From Paramacrobiotus metropolitanus (Eukaryota > Tardigrada > Eutardigrada > Parachela > Macrobiotidae), in NCBI RefSeq assembly GCF_019649055.1, contig NW_026570250.1, positions 806,001 to 870,000 on the forward strand: 64,000 nt of DNA, in the 5' to 3' direction. This document shows, one piece after another, positions 1 through 15,200 of the stretch. Made by a program: the position numbers and the translations under genes. The first letter of the stretch is position 1, and every line of letters starts with the position of its first letter. Below the pieces are notes generated by a model that saw nothing but the letters and a program-made list of their open reading frames with translations, made no database searches and had not been told where the DNA came from.

Positions 1-3000
1 TCCTGTTTGACTATGTGGCTGACCACCGCTCGATAAACTGTTACGGGATACCTATTAAAAAATGTACCGTATTATACGTTAGTGGGTTAATATACCTTAA
101 TACATTTGGTAGAATTTCCTGTTGGTAAGTTACCGGAAATTAATAAACGGCCGTACAGTGAAAATTATTTCCAAGATCAAGGGGATAAGGTGAGGGGAAA
201 TTGTGTGTATACAATGTAGTAAGTGTAAGAACTGTGTGAGAACCATCTTTATCTCCGAAATGATCGAATAACTATTTTTTGTTTACCTGTTAAATGCGTG
301 CACTGTTAATATCTGCGCAATAAGTTACTGTACTCTGTAGTACTAGTTAGAACAACTCGGTCTGCTATTATTGCCATATTTTGAACAGTGTATACCCAGA
401 GCGCTTATTTTTGAATTTTTTGTAAATTATCTTTCCGCATGCACTGCGGCTGATTTTAAATTCCATAAAGTTTTATTCCAACGGTTTGAATAAGCGACAA
501 AAAGAAATAAAATACGAATTCATGCAGTCTTGCTAAGTGCTTTACGTTACCGGAAAGAAATATGCATCGCACGACTTCTTACAAAACAGAAATATGCTGC
601 ACGCTAGGAACGTGTTGTTGCTTCCGCAGATAGGATTTTGTTATATACGCTAGTTAGCAACAAATGTGATTTAGAGCATTTGCACGAACTCCACAATTGT
701 GGCAGGCTCAAGTACATTCTACAACAGTTGAATAACAATCGCATTGTGCAAAAACGGAAACAGATTCTTATGGTTAGCGTTACGACAACAATGCTGTCGT
801 CTACGCTGCCACGGCGGCTGTGTTGTGTCTCTTGCGCTTACGAAAACTATAACTTTTTTCTCCGCTGCTACAAAGGTAATAAGCAAAAGAACAAGCCGGT
901 AAGATGCGCATATCAAGTGCCCAGTAATGGCTTGTATTACCGCATGGATAGTCGGCAACTTTGTCGAAGCTGCCTCCAAGGTGGAACGGAAAGCTGACAT
1001 TCTGACTTATGCTCGGTTCCGTGTTCGCATCACTAATCATACCGAAAATTTCGTCGCCGTAAACGAAATTATTTTTTTAATTTCTATTTTACTTTCAACC
1101 ATTTGCTGCACTGTCAGGCATCCGAGGATTGATGATTGAAGCCGTCATAAAATATAATACAAGAAAATGACAAAACGGCGTTGCATGAATATAACTTTGT
1201 GTGCAAAAGGTTATTTACAGCCACAATAAGAAATCGTTGCTTTGTTCTACATTGGACACTGTAACCGCGTCCACCGTCGCGTACAGTAATGCCAGAGGAT
1301 GCGGTTTTCGACAAATGCACTGCGCCTTGGCAAGATCGACTATTTCCCAGGAAACAACATTATGAAATTATAATTATTTATTACAAAAGCTTAAACTGTC
1401 TCAGTTCTGCATTTATTATTCACCACGACTAGCGAAATTATGCAGGCGTAGAAGATTTACCCTTTTAAGAAAAACAAATTTTATTGTCGCCAGACAATTG
1501 TGATAATTGCTACAAAATGCGCCTAATATGAGTCAGACACACAATGGTGTCAGCATGGTGTATCGTACTCAACGTCAGGAGTGGCATATGATTTCCATTC
1601 GATCCATCAAATTTAAATCGTACGATCTGTGTTTCGTGATGAGGAATTCAAATATTTGCATTTAATTAATTAATATAGAATTATTAAAAGATTGATATTG
1701 TCCTAAATGGCTTCAGCAGATTAAAAATTCTGAATGATACTGTATTGTAACTTGTAATTATCTATGTACCACGTTTTTTTTCAGAATAAAACTTTCCATT
1801 GCTCGTTTAATTTTGTTGCAGTTTATAAGTTATCCATAGTCCATACTACATAGTTATATGGTTATCAGATTGCTAATTTATTTAACAGAAATGTTTCTGC
1901 GATAGCGCTAACAACACGTCACCGACATTTTTGCATTTATAGATCGGCGTATCTGCGCATGCACATCTTCACACTTTGGAAATTAATAGTAAACACTACG
2001 TAGTTGCGATGTGCCTATCGGACAGACTAGAGCTGTTATTAATAAGTGCTTAAGAGGTTGACAATGTTAGATTATGATCACATTATTCGCAATATTCATG
2101 ATAGATCTGGTTTTTCGACCATTATGATTGATTGGTGCAGTTTTTTCAGAGGGCGAGTGCCAGTTATACAGCACAATGTGCCATCAGTAAACTCTGGCCA
2201 CCTGGTGTTTAATGTTTAACAAGAGCGGTTTGGTTCAACTCTGGCATGGTATTTTTGGTTGCAAATGGTGATACCTGTGAGATTGAAGGGTTCAAAATGA
2301 ATCTTATTGCGAATCTTATTGGTAACTGAAATCAGAAAAATTACTTTTTGCGCAGGCATCGTACAGGCAGTTGTACACAAGTAATTTTGTGCCCCTTGTG
2401 GCAAACCTGCAACAAAGGTCAGCTAAGCAAATCCTAAAATCAAGAAATTTATACAAATAAATTTCACGAGCTATATATAATTCTGTTTAGGAAATTTAGT
2501 TTATACTGTCAATATATATAATCAAATAACAACCCTCATTGTACATGCAATTTAATTTGCAGCAAAAAGGTAAAAATTATTTGTGTATTTAAATATATTA
2601 ATTTTCATATTAATAATATTTCCAAACATTTTTATATGGCATACAATAGTAAAGCAATTCCTGATCAATGCTTTTCTGGTTACACCCTTGTAACCAGGTG
2701 GATTCGAACCAAAACTTTTGCGAGAAAGACAATTATTTGTACCGTAGAGCCAATCCTTGTTTTGCGAAGTAATATCGTCTTATCTGACAAATTTGTTAAA
2801 ATTATCAAGACTCTGCGTGATAAATATTTATTGTGAAATTTATGGGTCAATAGTATGTCGCTATTGTTCATGTATCATTTCTGCTGTCATCACATCTGCG
2901 CACGACTTGCTCATGATCACCATTCTTTAGCCATCAAGGAGCGCGTAATGAAACATAAAACCTGATATTAAAAAATTTCGCCCTACGAGTATTAATCTAT

Positions 3001-4063
3001 TTTCTTTTGTTGAGCTGGCCAACATACTATGTGGGCAGATATGAGTTCGATCTGTTCCGGGCGACTTGTTGCATCTTTCTCGTCTTTTCCGCAAATGTGA
3101 CAACGAACTCAAGAACGTATACTGGTGAGCGTAGCGTTTGTAAAATGAGTCGTTTTTCTCTATAAACTCTTTGTACTCGTACGGTTGCATTGAAAATTTT
3201 CCATCAGTCTGCAGGACAAGCTCCAGTCACGATTACCCGCGTGGGTTGTAGTTGAACAAAATTGAAAAAGAAAATTAATTAACAAATATTCCGTAAGCAG
3301 ACTGATAACTTGTGAGGTGAGCAGAGATTGATCCATCTGTTCATTTTAATTGTGTGTAATAGGTCAAATATTTATATATTTATTTATTTATATATGGTAT
3401 ATCTGCAGCGGTTGGTAGCAACTGATTCCGACAACTTGTTTTTTTGTTTGCTAATTTATACTGTACACAGTTTATCAATAAAAAGGAATATATTCGGGCA
3501 TCTTTCACAGGTGCGTAGATCGAAAATCGAAAGCACGAGAAGGATTTTGTGCAAGTGTCATAGTACGTTAACCAATTGACTCCTGCGTATTAACTGTACG
3601 TTGAGTGAATTCGATTCATTATACAAGAGCGGTATAATTTTAGTATCTCTAGACTAGATTTCCTCAAATTTAAACACATATGCGGAGAAATTTATAGAGC
3701 AGTTGGTGCAACAAGCAAACTGTTATGAGGATATTGCCAGTAATCTGACATTCTCAATATTGCCTGTAAACTTGCACCTTGTATTAGCGTCAATAAATCT
3801 GCTGCCGAATTGTAATTAATATATTGTAGTATTGTGCTATGCGTAAGGATGCAGCAATCTGACTTGTTTATGCACGTAAACGGTAAAAACGCTCGGATAG
3901 GTTACTAAAAACTGTTTTATGTGCATAGAAAGATATAAAACTGCAAATACAGCTAATATTAAACTTAAAAATTTTAAAGCATGTAGAGCAGTGAATGAAA
4001 TTACAAGTTTCAGAAAACTACAAAATTGTTGACTGTTTTGCGTTAAAAGCGATTTTGTAGCTG
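1..4063. other. Non-coding 5' flank, no gene recognised
   Basis: AT-rich sequence with only short chance open frames. I found no splice-bounded exon, RNA gene or recognisable protein. The only local structure I noted is a perfect 8-bp hairpin with a 6-nt loop at 2676-2697 (arms CTGGTTAC and GTAACCAG), of unknown meaning. Confidence 0.6.
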
Positions 4064-5000
4064 TACAGAGGGTTATTCAGCCAAGTGTGGTCACTTTTTG
4101 GAAAATTTCTGCTTAGCCGTTGCAGGCTCATTTTACTTTTTTAAAAATTGTATCAGATAGCCACAACATTTAATCATATTCTGAATTCAACCGAGCCAAG
4201 ATTTCGCTATCCTGTAGCCCAGGAAAAAATTAAGTTCATCCCCCCCATGTTGGCAACAGTTGACCAGTTCAGCTATAGGAAATGGATTCCCTTTACTCAA
4301 AATTAATTTAAAATTTGGGTTTTCGCCATAATCCATTGAAAACCTGTCAGGGGTTTCGAACAATCCTTTTTCAGAAGGAATTGCTAGTTTTTTCGATCAG
4401 GAAGCAACATCCTTGTTTTTCAGCAGTGCTCCCGGGAGCACATTTCTGGTTCTGGATGACTTCTTCCTCTCTGCCAGGCTTAATCCGCGGAGCGTCTTTT
4501 TCGACCAATGAACATTGTAAATGGTGAAGAAAGACCTGCGTTACAACTTTAGTTTGTGGAGGAACGAAAAGGATAGCTATAGCTCCGTGAGTAAGAATTC
4601 GCACAATGAGCATGGCTCCTGCGAGTGTCTTCCTGTTTTCGCGTTTTTTCCAACCGTCCTACCGCAAGAACGCGCAAGAATATGGAATCGTTTTGTTATG
4701 AAAAATATTCGGATCGTCGTTTTTACAATTAAAACCATCCAGATTTGAAAAGCAGACGATCCTTTTAAGGCCAGATCATCGAAAGCCAAATTTTGCCTGG
4801 TCAAAGGTTTAGAGTCGGAGTCTTTAGGTCAGTAGCCAATATTGCGGGCTGTTTAAGCTCGATTGTCACAAAAATTTGCAAAAAGCATCAAAACAAATTT
4901 GTCATAATAGAACAATTATTAGAATCTGACTCTGCGCTACGGCTGAATTATAGGAATTTTTTTAATGCGCTGACCACACTTGGCTGAATAACCCTCTGTA
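4064..5000. mobile_element. Non-autonomous DNA transposon (MITE-like) with 30-bp terminal inverted repeats
   Basis: The first 30 bases (4064-4093) are the perfect reverse complement of the last 30 (4971-5000). Each end reads TA followed by CAGAGGGTTATTCAGCCAAG. The most natural reading is an element at 4066-4998 flanked by a TA dinucleotide, as expected for target-site duplication by Tc1/mariner-type elements. Similarity between the ends continues more weakly inside the repeats (an AAAATT tract followed by a CAGCCGT or TAGCCGT stretch). The interior of about 870 bp has no open frame long enough for a transposase and no DDE-type motif that I can see, so the copy is probably non-autonomous. The perfect repeats suggest a fairly recent insertion. 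Confidence 0.8.
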
Positions 5001-8000
5001 TATAAACGGGAAAAGCCGCACGCAATTACTGCCAACCGTATCTGTCAAGTAACAGCTTGGGTGTTGCCTGGGATGGCAGAAGATCATTGTACAACCTATT
5101 AGAACCGGAAGACAAGCGAGCCGCCACGAAAAATGAATAGTACCGACCAACAACGGTCACGCAAGACGACATTTTCTTCTACGTCTCAGCTTCTTAGTGA
5201 TTAATTTCGCCGCCATCGCTTACGTGGCGTGACCGGTGGAACCATAATTTTTAAACATGTTCATCATGTTTTAAAGAAACCTCAACATTATCGCGGAAAC
5301 GCTGAGCAAAAGTGACGGAGAGGTTTTGCAAATTGAATCCGAAGAGTTACACGCGAATTGTCGTAAAGTTGGCTGCGGTGTTACATTTAAAAATTAATTA
5401 CGGTGGTAGCTGATCTTGAGTGCCGGTGTACATGCTCTGCTGCCTATCAGCTGTGTTTTACCTGATGGCCAATGGCACTGCAAAAAGATGGAATTGTGGA
5501 TCAGTGCGCTTACATTGTAAAGTTTTTATTCACAGTTTGACTGGTTGATTAAGTAAATTAAAGAATTTAAAAGGAACTGGCTAAAGTACACATTCGATAA
5601 ACTGTTTTCCACTTGTTTGGTTAACTTAGCGTTCGGTATTCCCTATATTTTGATTTCGGTAAGTTGTAAAACATAATAATTTTATTTTCACAATAACAAC
5701 TATTATGTGTATTCACTTTGCAGTACATATACAGTATATTGTACCATGCATGCAGTTGTGTATAAATATATTTTTTACAGAACTATGGTTTTACAAAGCA
5801 AAAACCGCATAATTTGGCAAGGGGGAACTTACTTACGTGCTAGTACCGTAATACAAAGTAATAACAAACACTGTGGTTAAGAAAACCTATTTATTAGACC
5901 ATCGATGCTCTACTTTAGGACACTGTACACACAATCTGTCACAATTTGTGATGATTTGCAGCGTATTTTGCGACTAAATTGCGGTTTGTTTTCGTGAAGG
6001 AAATGTCAAAATGGTTAGATACATTAGTGTACATTAGAAACTTATTTCTGTGTTACGTATACAGTTAAATGTCTAATTTTGGTATCATGTTGACTTTCCA
6101 GATTTACTGTGGTACAGTTCACTAAAACACTGGCCAAGTCATATCGTATATCGATTAGCCTATTTTTTTGCTAGACTCCCAATGTTGACCATAAATATTC
6201 ACCGTCTCCGCCTCCGGTGGAGGCAACGGTCAGGAGTGAGACGATGATGGAATCCGAATTATCTGATTGTGTTCCCTCATATTACCCTGAAATCTTCCTG
6301 AAATTATCTGCATAGTGACACTTGTGCAGCTCAAGTAGATGCGAAAACAAGCACATGGAGGATGCAGTAGTTGATTACGATGCTTTTGCAGTACTTCCTC
6401 CACATGTTTCTAAATGCACGCAGCATCGAGTTGTCAACTCCATGCTGGATTTCGGGATGACCGACGTATCAGGCGCTTTTTCCCGTCCCTTTCGATTATT
6501 TTGTGATATCTTTAAAACAGCACTTGAGAGGTCTACAGCGAATCAACAGCGATACTTCACCGTGTCCGTATCGGCCATTTCTTTTCCGCAGTCCTTCTGC
6601 TATATTTGTTAAAAACACCTGATTGGTTTCTGCGCGCTGCAGTATTGATTCCACCTACAAACTAGGGAACTCTCTAAATGTAGTGCTTATTTGTGGAAAA
6701 GTCATGAGCCGCGATGATTTGCTGCCGGCGAACAACAACGTTTTGAACTACGCAAATTATCGCAGAACAATATTACTGATTCACCTCAGCTGCGTCCTAC
6801 TGGTAATTTGCTTGTTACACAACGCACGCAATTTCTAAACACGACGCATATTTCCGCTCGACATAGTGTCGAGAGCTTGGGAATGCGGAATCGATCAGAA
6901 CGATAAAAAAACCCCATTCGTTAACTGTAACCATTTTTTAATCTTTAAAATACTCCATGAACTGAGCAAACCACAGTATATACGTACAGTATACATGCCT
7001 AAATAACCTTAGAAACCCTAACAATATTCCGGCGCATCAGTAGGACTTCAATACCCCCATCCAGCAGACCCTGAAAGTGGAAACAACGGTACCTGCGTTA
7101 TTATCATGAATAAAATTTCATCGTCATTCCACGGCGAAATCCAGCCTTACGACGGGCTTCGTATTAGATCCACATGGTCGTGGTTTTCAATGTAACCGCG
7201 TGCGTGCGAAATTCTAAATAATCGGGCCACTGAGTGACCAGTGGTCATTAACATCCCTGTGTGTGAGATTGTCAAAATGTCAAAACTTAAGTCTGTTGCA
7301 CAAAATAAATTTCCAGCAGTACTAGTAGCAAATTAATTAGTATGGTGCTGTAGATACTTGGTTTTCTTTTTCGTACTTATACCGCGCTACCAGTTCCGGG
7401 CCTACCCTAACTGTGTAAAGTACGAATGTACCCAATTGATTATTATCCGTCGTCTTATATTAAGGGTCTATGGTCAATTTTATTGATTTCGAAAACATTT
7501 CAGTGCATTTACATTATATAATTATGATAGCTTACAGATCAGTCTGACGTACTTGTTGCGCTCTGTACAAAACCAAGAACAACATTCGAATTCGTCGTCG
7601 ATTTTACCGACCAGACGTCGAAGTCCCGTTAACCGGGAATTTTTTTAATTTTTTATTTAGCAGACAGTAGTGACTACAAAAAGCAGACTGCACAGACGCA
7701 GTGCTACCAATGCTTACGGACGACGTTGCTTATAAAGTTGCAGTAAGTAACGAAGCAACTCCGGGGTGAAAGGCTCTTTCATAGAAGTAATAATGCACTG
7801 CGTTTTGATCGCCCACTGTTATATTATCGAGCCATTTACTTTGCATGTCACCCTAGGGAATCTCGCAAAATAAGCGAGTAAATATTACCTGCATTATTGA
7901 TTAGTGGATATGAATTATGCGGCAGGATATTATGACCGTAGGGTACAATTGGGACTAATGAAAAAGGAAGACATGGGAAGAGAGCAGGTAATCATGACGA

Positions 8001-9262
8001 CTCGGGTTGCACGGGTGAACGAAAGGGTTAACGCAGCGCGAGGTCACACTCCATGCATCAGCCTGTCCCTATATATGTTTGTTTTGTTCGATGCGCACGG
8101 TATGCATAATAATTTGTTCCTCCTGTAATCTAACAAATGGATAGAGAAGAGATTCTGATTTACAACGAATACGTAAAAACGACGAGACCATTCTGCACTT
8201 ATATGAGTAATTCGATATAAAAAAAATGAACGGTTGCTTACATGCGTTCTAACGCCGCTTCGCAAACGAGGTAAATATTTTACAAATCGTGCAATAATTA
8301 TTGCCATGGGATTACAAGTTGCGAACCTTATGCCTTATGGTCAATTTATACAATGTTCCGAAGCGTGATCGCTGAAGTCTGTGAGAAAACAAAAGCTGCA
8401 GAAGAGCAAAACTCTTCGTAAAATTAACTTGTAAATCGTACATGGAAAAAATTGTAAAGAAGTATTTGTGCATATGCAAAACAACGATTTGGTGTTTTCT
8501 GGGCTGCCAGTCCACTACGCGTCCACTCAGCCCACTACCTAGTACCTACACTGTCCTACAGGATACCAGGCACTCACGATCAGTCATCAGATACAGCACT
8601 GTATGCGCCTATGCGGTGTGAGTTCGAATAGGCGGAGTCTGCTGTACGGCAAGCCTCGGATTGGTTGCATGTGTATGCAAATTCGTACCTGAGCGGGCAT
8701 CTATATTTTCTGATTTCTGCATTTACCGGCATAGCACAGTGCGCAGTCGGTTAACGGTTCCTCCTACAAACCTTGCATTTCTCTCTCTGTCTGGTCTTAT
8801 TGGTGTGTGATTGCTACTGTATTCGTGCGATCAAATCTTCGAAAATTTGGAAAGGCGAGAAAGCCCGAAATATTCAACAGCCATAATATATGCATCGAAG
8901 AACGTTCTTTATCGTTTGACCGATTGGATTCAGATGGCCATCTCCTGGCTACTGTATCTCTGACAAAAGCCTTTTTCTTTGCAGTTGGATGCCATTGTCC
9001 TGATGTGCGCGTACGTCGTGGTTCGCTAATTTTATCCTGCCTGCCTGTGTCAATAGCGATTCAATAGCCGCTTTTTGCAACCAGCTGAGAATATACCGGG
9101 CTGGGACCTTGTGGCATTGAAGCTCAGAGCAATCATCCGGCTTCTGGCTGATTAACTCCGGAGATTTAGGTGTCGCCAGACAACGGATTACGGACTACGC
9201 TTCACCTGCATCACACCGAGCCTCCACCGGATACCTTCCGGTTCTTTACGGACGTGGAAAGC
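5001..9262. other. Upstream region and probable 5' UTR of the echinoid-like gene
   Basis: No coding exon is recognised. Open frames here are short, lack splice context and do not resemble known proteins. The last few hundred bases before 9263 are somewhat more GC-rich and probably include the promoter and 5' UTR of the gene starting at 9263. I could not place a transcription start. Confidence 0.45.
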
Positions 9263-12200
9263 ATGGCGCTCATCCAGGCCGTCTTCCCTGCGGTCAGATG
9301 GACAATTATCGGCTTACTATTCGGTAAGTCCAAAAAGCAATTAAAATGCGGTCCTTTTGTGGCATAATATGCAGGTTTAAAAATTTCTTTTGTTATGAAA
9401 TCAATTCTCCAGCTAACGTGCTAACATATGCAAAGTTGTTCACGATTTAAGGGCTCACAGTTGAACAGACGGGACCAGCGTCCTGTTACGTGTGCAGCCA
9501 CGGCAGTGTGTACCTTTTGCTAGTTTAATACTTAAAATTCATGCGAAAGGTATCCATTCGCCGGCTGTTTCTGATATCATCTTTAATAACAGTTCACCAA
9601 AAAATAATTTTTTTTGGCGTTTGGGATTGTTAGCCGTGGCAGTTAAGTTTTTCTTGTTTTTATCTTTTTACAATTATTAATAATTTTACTGTTTAATAGC
9701 GCAGCTTTTGTGGTTAACGGTTATTGTTTCGATTTCTCACTGTGGGGACATGACTAAGCCCGTCCGCGCAAAATTCGAACCAGAATCAATCACAACGCTC
9801 CAGTTGGCATGACAAATTGTAGTAGTTCACCTCGATCTTTTGTTTATTTACATAACCATTATAATAGAAATCAGTTTTGACATTTTCGGTGCATGACATA
9901 CATGTAGATCTCCACTCGGCGGGGTAGGGTGCTGGGCCAGACGCCAGAACAGTGGTCAGATATTATATGTGGGGAACATAAAATCTAATGATCTTGTAAT
10001 GGCCGGATGTAATATCGTGCTGGTGCCGTATTTATTTTAGCGGTCATTAATTAGGCGTCTGTTTGTAATGTTCTGTGGCGGTGATATTGGCAGGAACACT
10101 CAAGGGTTCGGAAAGATTGGCTCCGATTTCGCTGATATGTGTAAATCTTGTCAAATGTACATACATATTTCGGTATAGCTGTTGCCTTTTGAGATGTGTG
10201 GTTTTCCGATTGAAATTTATACACGTAAAGTACTGCGCAGACAGGGAATAGTAATAGCGCGTATGATCAATATTAACCCATATAAAGGAAATAAATTCGA
10301 CCATTAGTCACATAATTTCTCTCGATTTGTATTCCAAATCATGTTTTTCCATATAAAGAGAGAGAGAGAGAGGAAATTAATTGATGCCGTTCGCAAGCAG
10401 CAATTTTCGGCGGAGGTAATGAGCGAAATATTCATCTGCGGAACATGAAATTATCGGCGCGGATGCTGACACATTGAGCATCATTTACACCATGGCCCCT
10501 GTCCGCGGTTACGTTGGTGGATTGTACAGTGCCGTCACTGCAGTGTAATTGTCCCCGTTGTTGTTGTCAGTCAAAATTTACTTTGGCTCCACTGCCTTTC
10601 ATTGCATTCTACGGAATTAATTGTACCAATTATGCCGAACATAACAGTGGTTATTGAGCGGCATTTAAAGAAAGTGTTTGTTTTTTTGTAAAGTGGTTGA
10701 TCATTGTAATCTGTATTATATGTTATACATTTCCATACAGCTGCAATTTACTCTTTTTTTCTAACAAGCTGTATAATGCATTTAACAGGAAGCCGCTCGT
10801 TGACACTGCAGATAAGTCTGTTCAAGCCAAGGTTAAGATTTGGAAAAAATGTTAGTTTTTCTCTGCGTGTCACTGCATTTACCTTCCAATACATCTAATC
10901 CGTCCATACACTGTAATAGCGCGCTGTAGCTTCTCGTGCAGTTTAGACAGGATGACGAAAAAATCGCAACTGTTCAGTCAAGTACTCATTTCAACTTGAT
11001 ATTTCTCTCGTTGCTGTTTTTGAACTGTTTGCCAAAGCTAGCTACAGTGATTTGTCAGTGTATGCGTAAATAATTTTTCTGAAGGTTATTCCCATGTAAA
11101 ATGATCATTGTCGGCATAGTGCTGGTGAACTAAATCAAATGGATTACATAGCAGTGTAAACTCGTTCATTCTGTTAGTGTAACAGCTTTGAAAAATAGAC
11201 GGAGCAAGCTGCTATTGATTGAATATTTAGACGTAGTTGCAATTAGTCTTTATCTTAACTGTAAACGATAATTTATAGGATCGAAATAAACCCAGTCCAA
11301 GTTCGATTTCAAGTGCACCGAGAAATCTGATCTTTTTCCTGATTTACGGTTGTTTATCCCTATTACGAAGGTGTAGTTAGACAGTTAACGTTATGGTTCA
11401 CATAATAGCTAAAAGTTGAAACTCCTTTTCCTTGATCCGGTATTTTCTTTTGTCCTGTAATACTTTGTAGTGGCTGCCTGGTTTGATAACCCGATCCGCA
11501 TATGCTATCCAATTGGCAGCTGTATAAATTTACATCCCGGTTTCCAATTGGTTTGACCACCGCCATAATTCTACAGTCTCGTGTGCACCTTGCCACTTGT
11601 CAATCGTATTGCCTGCAAAGACGATTGATGGGGTGCTTTGCAGAAGAAAGAAAGGCATGCCAGGCAGGCATCGCCGTTCCTGGTAAAATCTTCTGTCCCG
11701 ACCTAGGCATGGGGAAAAGATTTGAGATTTGGGGGTGATTTGGCTAAACAAAGAAAGTTTGCACTAGACATGTCGGTCTGGCAGCGCCAATGAAGCCGAT
11801 CAGTGCGAAGTGCAGAACTGACCGCTGGCCATTGCAATGCAAACAGCGACGGCTGTACGCAACGCGTATGGAGTTTTAATTGGTAAAATGCAGGTAGATC
11901 AAGTGCGTGCGCGGGTACACAGGCTAGAGTGAATTGTTTATTGCTTTTTCCCCTTTCCCGTCTCGCGGCTGGGCTGTGGCCGTTCAATGTCTCTCTTGTT
12001 ATGAACAATGTAGAGTATTCAGGTAAATGTAACGATCATAAAGATTACGAAGAGAAAGAGCTCTTCACAAAATGTGCAACAATATGTCATCGTTGGAAAC
12101 GTACATATTTGCTCTTATATTCCCACGATTTTCAGTTTCTAAAAGCCGTATGAAATGGTTTGGCAGCACGGATCCGTTCTATTGTGGAGCATGTCCTTAT

Positions 12201-15200
12201 GTAGAATAATATTGCTTGTATAATGTGATCCAGACCTTATCTGCAGAGGTGCATGACCCGAGCAGGGTAGATTTTATGAAATTAAATTTACGAATATTCG
12301 TAAACAGTTTCGCTACTGTTAATTTGGGATTTTTTGGTATTTGGCGGTTGACGCTAGAAACCACGAAAAACCAGCTGTTAAAATTAGTGCAGTACTTTAC
12401 TCATAAGTTTGCATTATGAGCAAATTAAGCTGTTTATGCAATATTTGTACGCCTATCTGCTAAGTACCAGTGGGTTATCGATAATAGGATTTACAGCAGT
12501 TAGCTTTACATTTCAAGCTTAAAAATATCGGCTTATATCCACGAGCTGATCCCTATGGGAGAATCAGGTTAGAACTAAATTTTCGTGATGGCTTCCATCC
12601 GTAATTATTTGTAATAAGGTGGTCATTTGGGCTCATGCCGAACACTGGGAAATTAATTAATGCAGGTTCCTTAATCCGTTCTGTGCTGATGCGATTGTTC
12701 GCATTCATAAGCTTGTTCTTGCTTTTCCGGAGGCAGGTGAGAAAGACAAAGCGCACTACTGCCGAGAGCTGGTCAGAGCGTTAATACTTTTGCTCTGTTT
12801 AATCCGATCGATCGCGAATTCGGTAGTTTTCTGGATGAAATTATGCGTGATGGGTTAGCTGCATCATCCCGGTGACCGGCAGCGATTTGCGTGTCTGTGC
12901 ATGCTATGGCCCACAGGAGGGGGTGTCAGGTTGCTGCGGATAGAATCAAGGGGTGTTTGGGCCTGCAAGTGACCAGTGGTCTGAGGGTTCTAGCCGTAAC
13001 TCAAGAGGCCTCTCTTCGACACGGCGGGATTTTAATGAGGCAGTGCTCAAGTGCTCTGATTACCCGTTGATGGGACTTTGAGAGATTGTTCCTTTTCTTT
13101 ACTCGAATTTCAGCTGGTCGCGACTAGAATTTCCATATGTGCGTTTGTGCTGGAAATATCAAGAGAATATACAACAGGCGGCAAGAGCGAATCCATACAG
13201 GTAGCCGTGGCCTGGCGGGATGTTTCCCAAAATATGGTGGTGGTGTATGCGAATGGGTCTGCTTCTTTCTTGTCTTATTTGCTAATTACTGAGTTGATTA
13301 TATCGATATTATGAATGTGCAGATGTAGAGCTCAGCATTTCCGTTGCCATTAATTGTTGTTATTCAATGCTGCAGCAGTGCAGGTGTTGTCCACAGTTGT
13401 GTAAATATCATCAGTTAACGTCTCTTTCTGCTTTTTTTGCACCCGGTCGATGTTTCGAAATAAATCGATGTGGAATTGTCTAATTTTTGCATATTTCTAA
13501 CTTGCGTGCAAACTACTTACTGTTTGAAAAATTATGACAGTTGCCAGTAAGGAAATGGTGTTGCACGGTCATTTGCTACGAATAGGGTTTGAACTTAGGC
13601 AAAGCTCTTATAATTTCTTACACTAATCTTGAAAAACTGCTTTGAACTGGATTAGCTGGTGACATTAATCTCTCTTTACGTAAATATTTCGGCACTTGGA
13701 TTTTGAAAAATTGCGAATTTTGCTCGTTAACGAGTTTGAAGTGCCCTGATCACATCGTTCAGAGGAAATCGTAAATTTTCACTCGTCATGGTTTTCTTAA
13801 TGTAACAAATTTAATGTTTGAAAAAAGCTGATGGAAAATGGAGAAAACTAATTGCTGTAATATCCTTATCACTGGTTTACAGTTTCTTCGCTTTCTTGGT
13901 GTGGTCATGGGAATTATAATGGAAGTTCGGATTATGGAACTATGAGAATTGTAATGAACCTATGAGAATTGTTTGTGTGAACGCGACCAATTTCCTGCTT
14001 AAGTAGTTTTAAGAATACCTTGCTGTGTAGCAAGAAACTCCTCAATTTCCCATCGCTTTCTTGCTGTCGGTTAACCAAGGCATAACTTTACATTAGTACA
14101 GTAAATTCGGTAATTATTAATAAATTCATCTATTCAAACCCGTCCACTTCTGTGTGTGCGTGTAGGTGGTGTGTCCAGCAGGCGCCAGCGTAGAGTAGTT
14201 TCTCAGTTTGGTCGAATAACTTCTTTCGATCTGTGCACGTAAATAATAAATTATTAGTTTTATTCCGAAGAAGAATTATTCCGTGTTGGCGATGCATGCA
14301 AATTGGTTGTTTGATGATTCAAGAAGGGTGATAAACGGCGACCGGTGTCGGGGACGCCGCTTTTAAATTCCGCTTGCAAGATGTTTGCATCTGTCGAGCG
14401 AAGTGTACGCACAAGCTAGAGCACCAAGCCGCAGAGTAAAAGAATTTCTGGAGTGTGTTTGCTATCCTTTGAATTGTGACGGTTGCTTATTTTGGGTGCA
14501 TAATTGTTATGATTCCGCCGATAAGTTTTCAACAGGCGTCATAACTGTCCAGATTACATATTTCCATCTGTCATCATCAGCATTTTTACTTACAGAGGCG
14601 CTTGTCTTTAGTCTGGACTTGAAAATCATTAGCAACAACCATTCGCAAATATATGTATCTGAAACACTTATTTATCTCGTTAAAAGTTGAACGAAAATTT
14701 TAGTGTTAAATTGTTTTGCGTAAGTACTTTAAAGCACTTTTCAAATAAAAAGCGGAAAGCTACGTAGCTGACAATCGGTAAAGCATTATTTGGCTGACAA
14801 GCCGAATTAAGCCGGCTTCGTACGCTAAATAGACTCAGTTGGACTGCACTTGTTGCTAAAACATGTCGAGCAAACTGTAAATTGTCCAGCTGTTGTGCAC
14901 TAATTTTCCACCACTGGGAAATTTATGGTTTTTGTGGCATTTAGCGCCAATATGGTTCCCATGTGGCCGAAGTGCCTGGCGCTGTATATAATTTTGTCTG
15001 ACCACTGTGCGTTGTGTATTCGGTAGCGGAAAGTGCTGACTACCATGAGATGCGGGTCAGTGGTCGTGGGAACTGTCCTACACTAGCGACTGCAGTTATC
15101 TCCGCCAAATTTATGTAGTCTAAAACCTTGTAAAAGCGCTTGTGGCCAAATGAGCATTTTAAAGTGAATATTTACTTGTACGTACTGTGTCTTGTTTTTG

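Noticed and set aside
2640-2760. Possible tRNA on the - strand (GGTTCGAATCC-like T-loop)
   Set aside because: No matching acceptor, D or anticodon stems could be folded around it; the nearby hairpin does not fit a cloverleaf.
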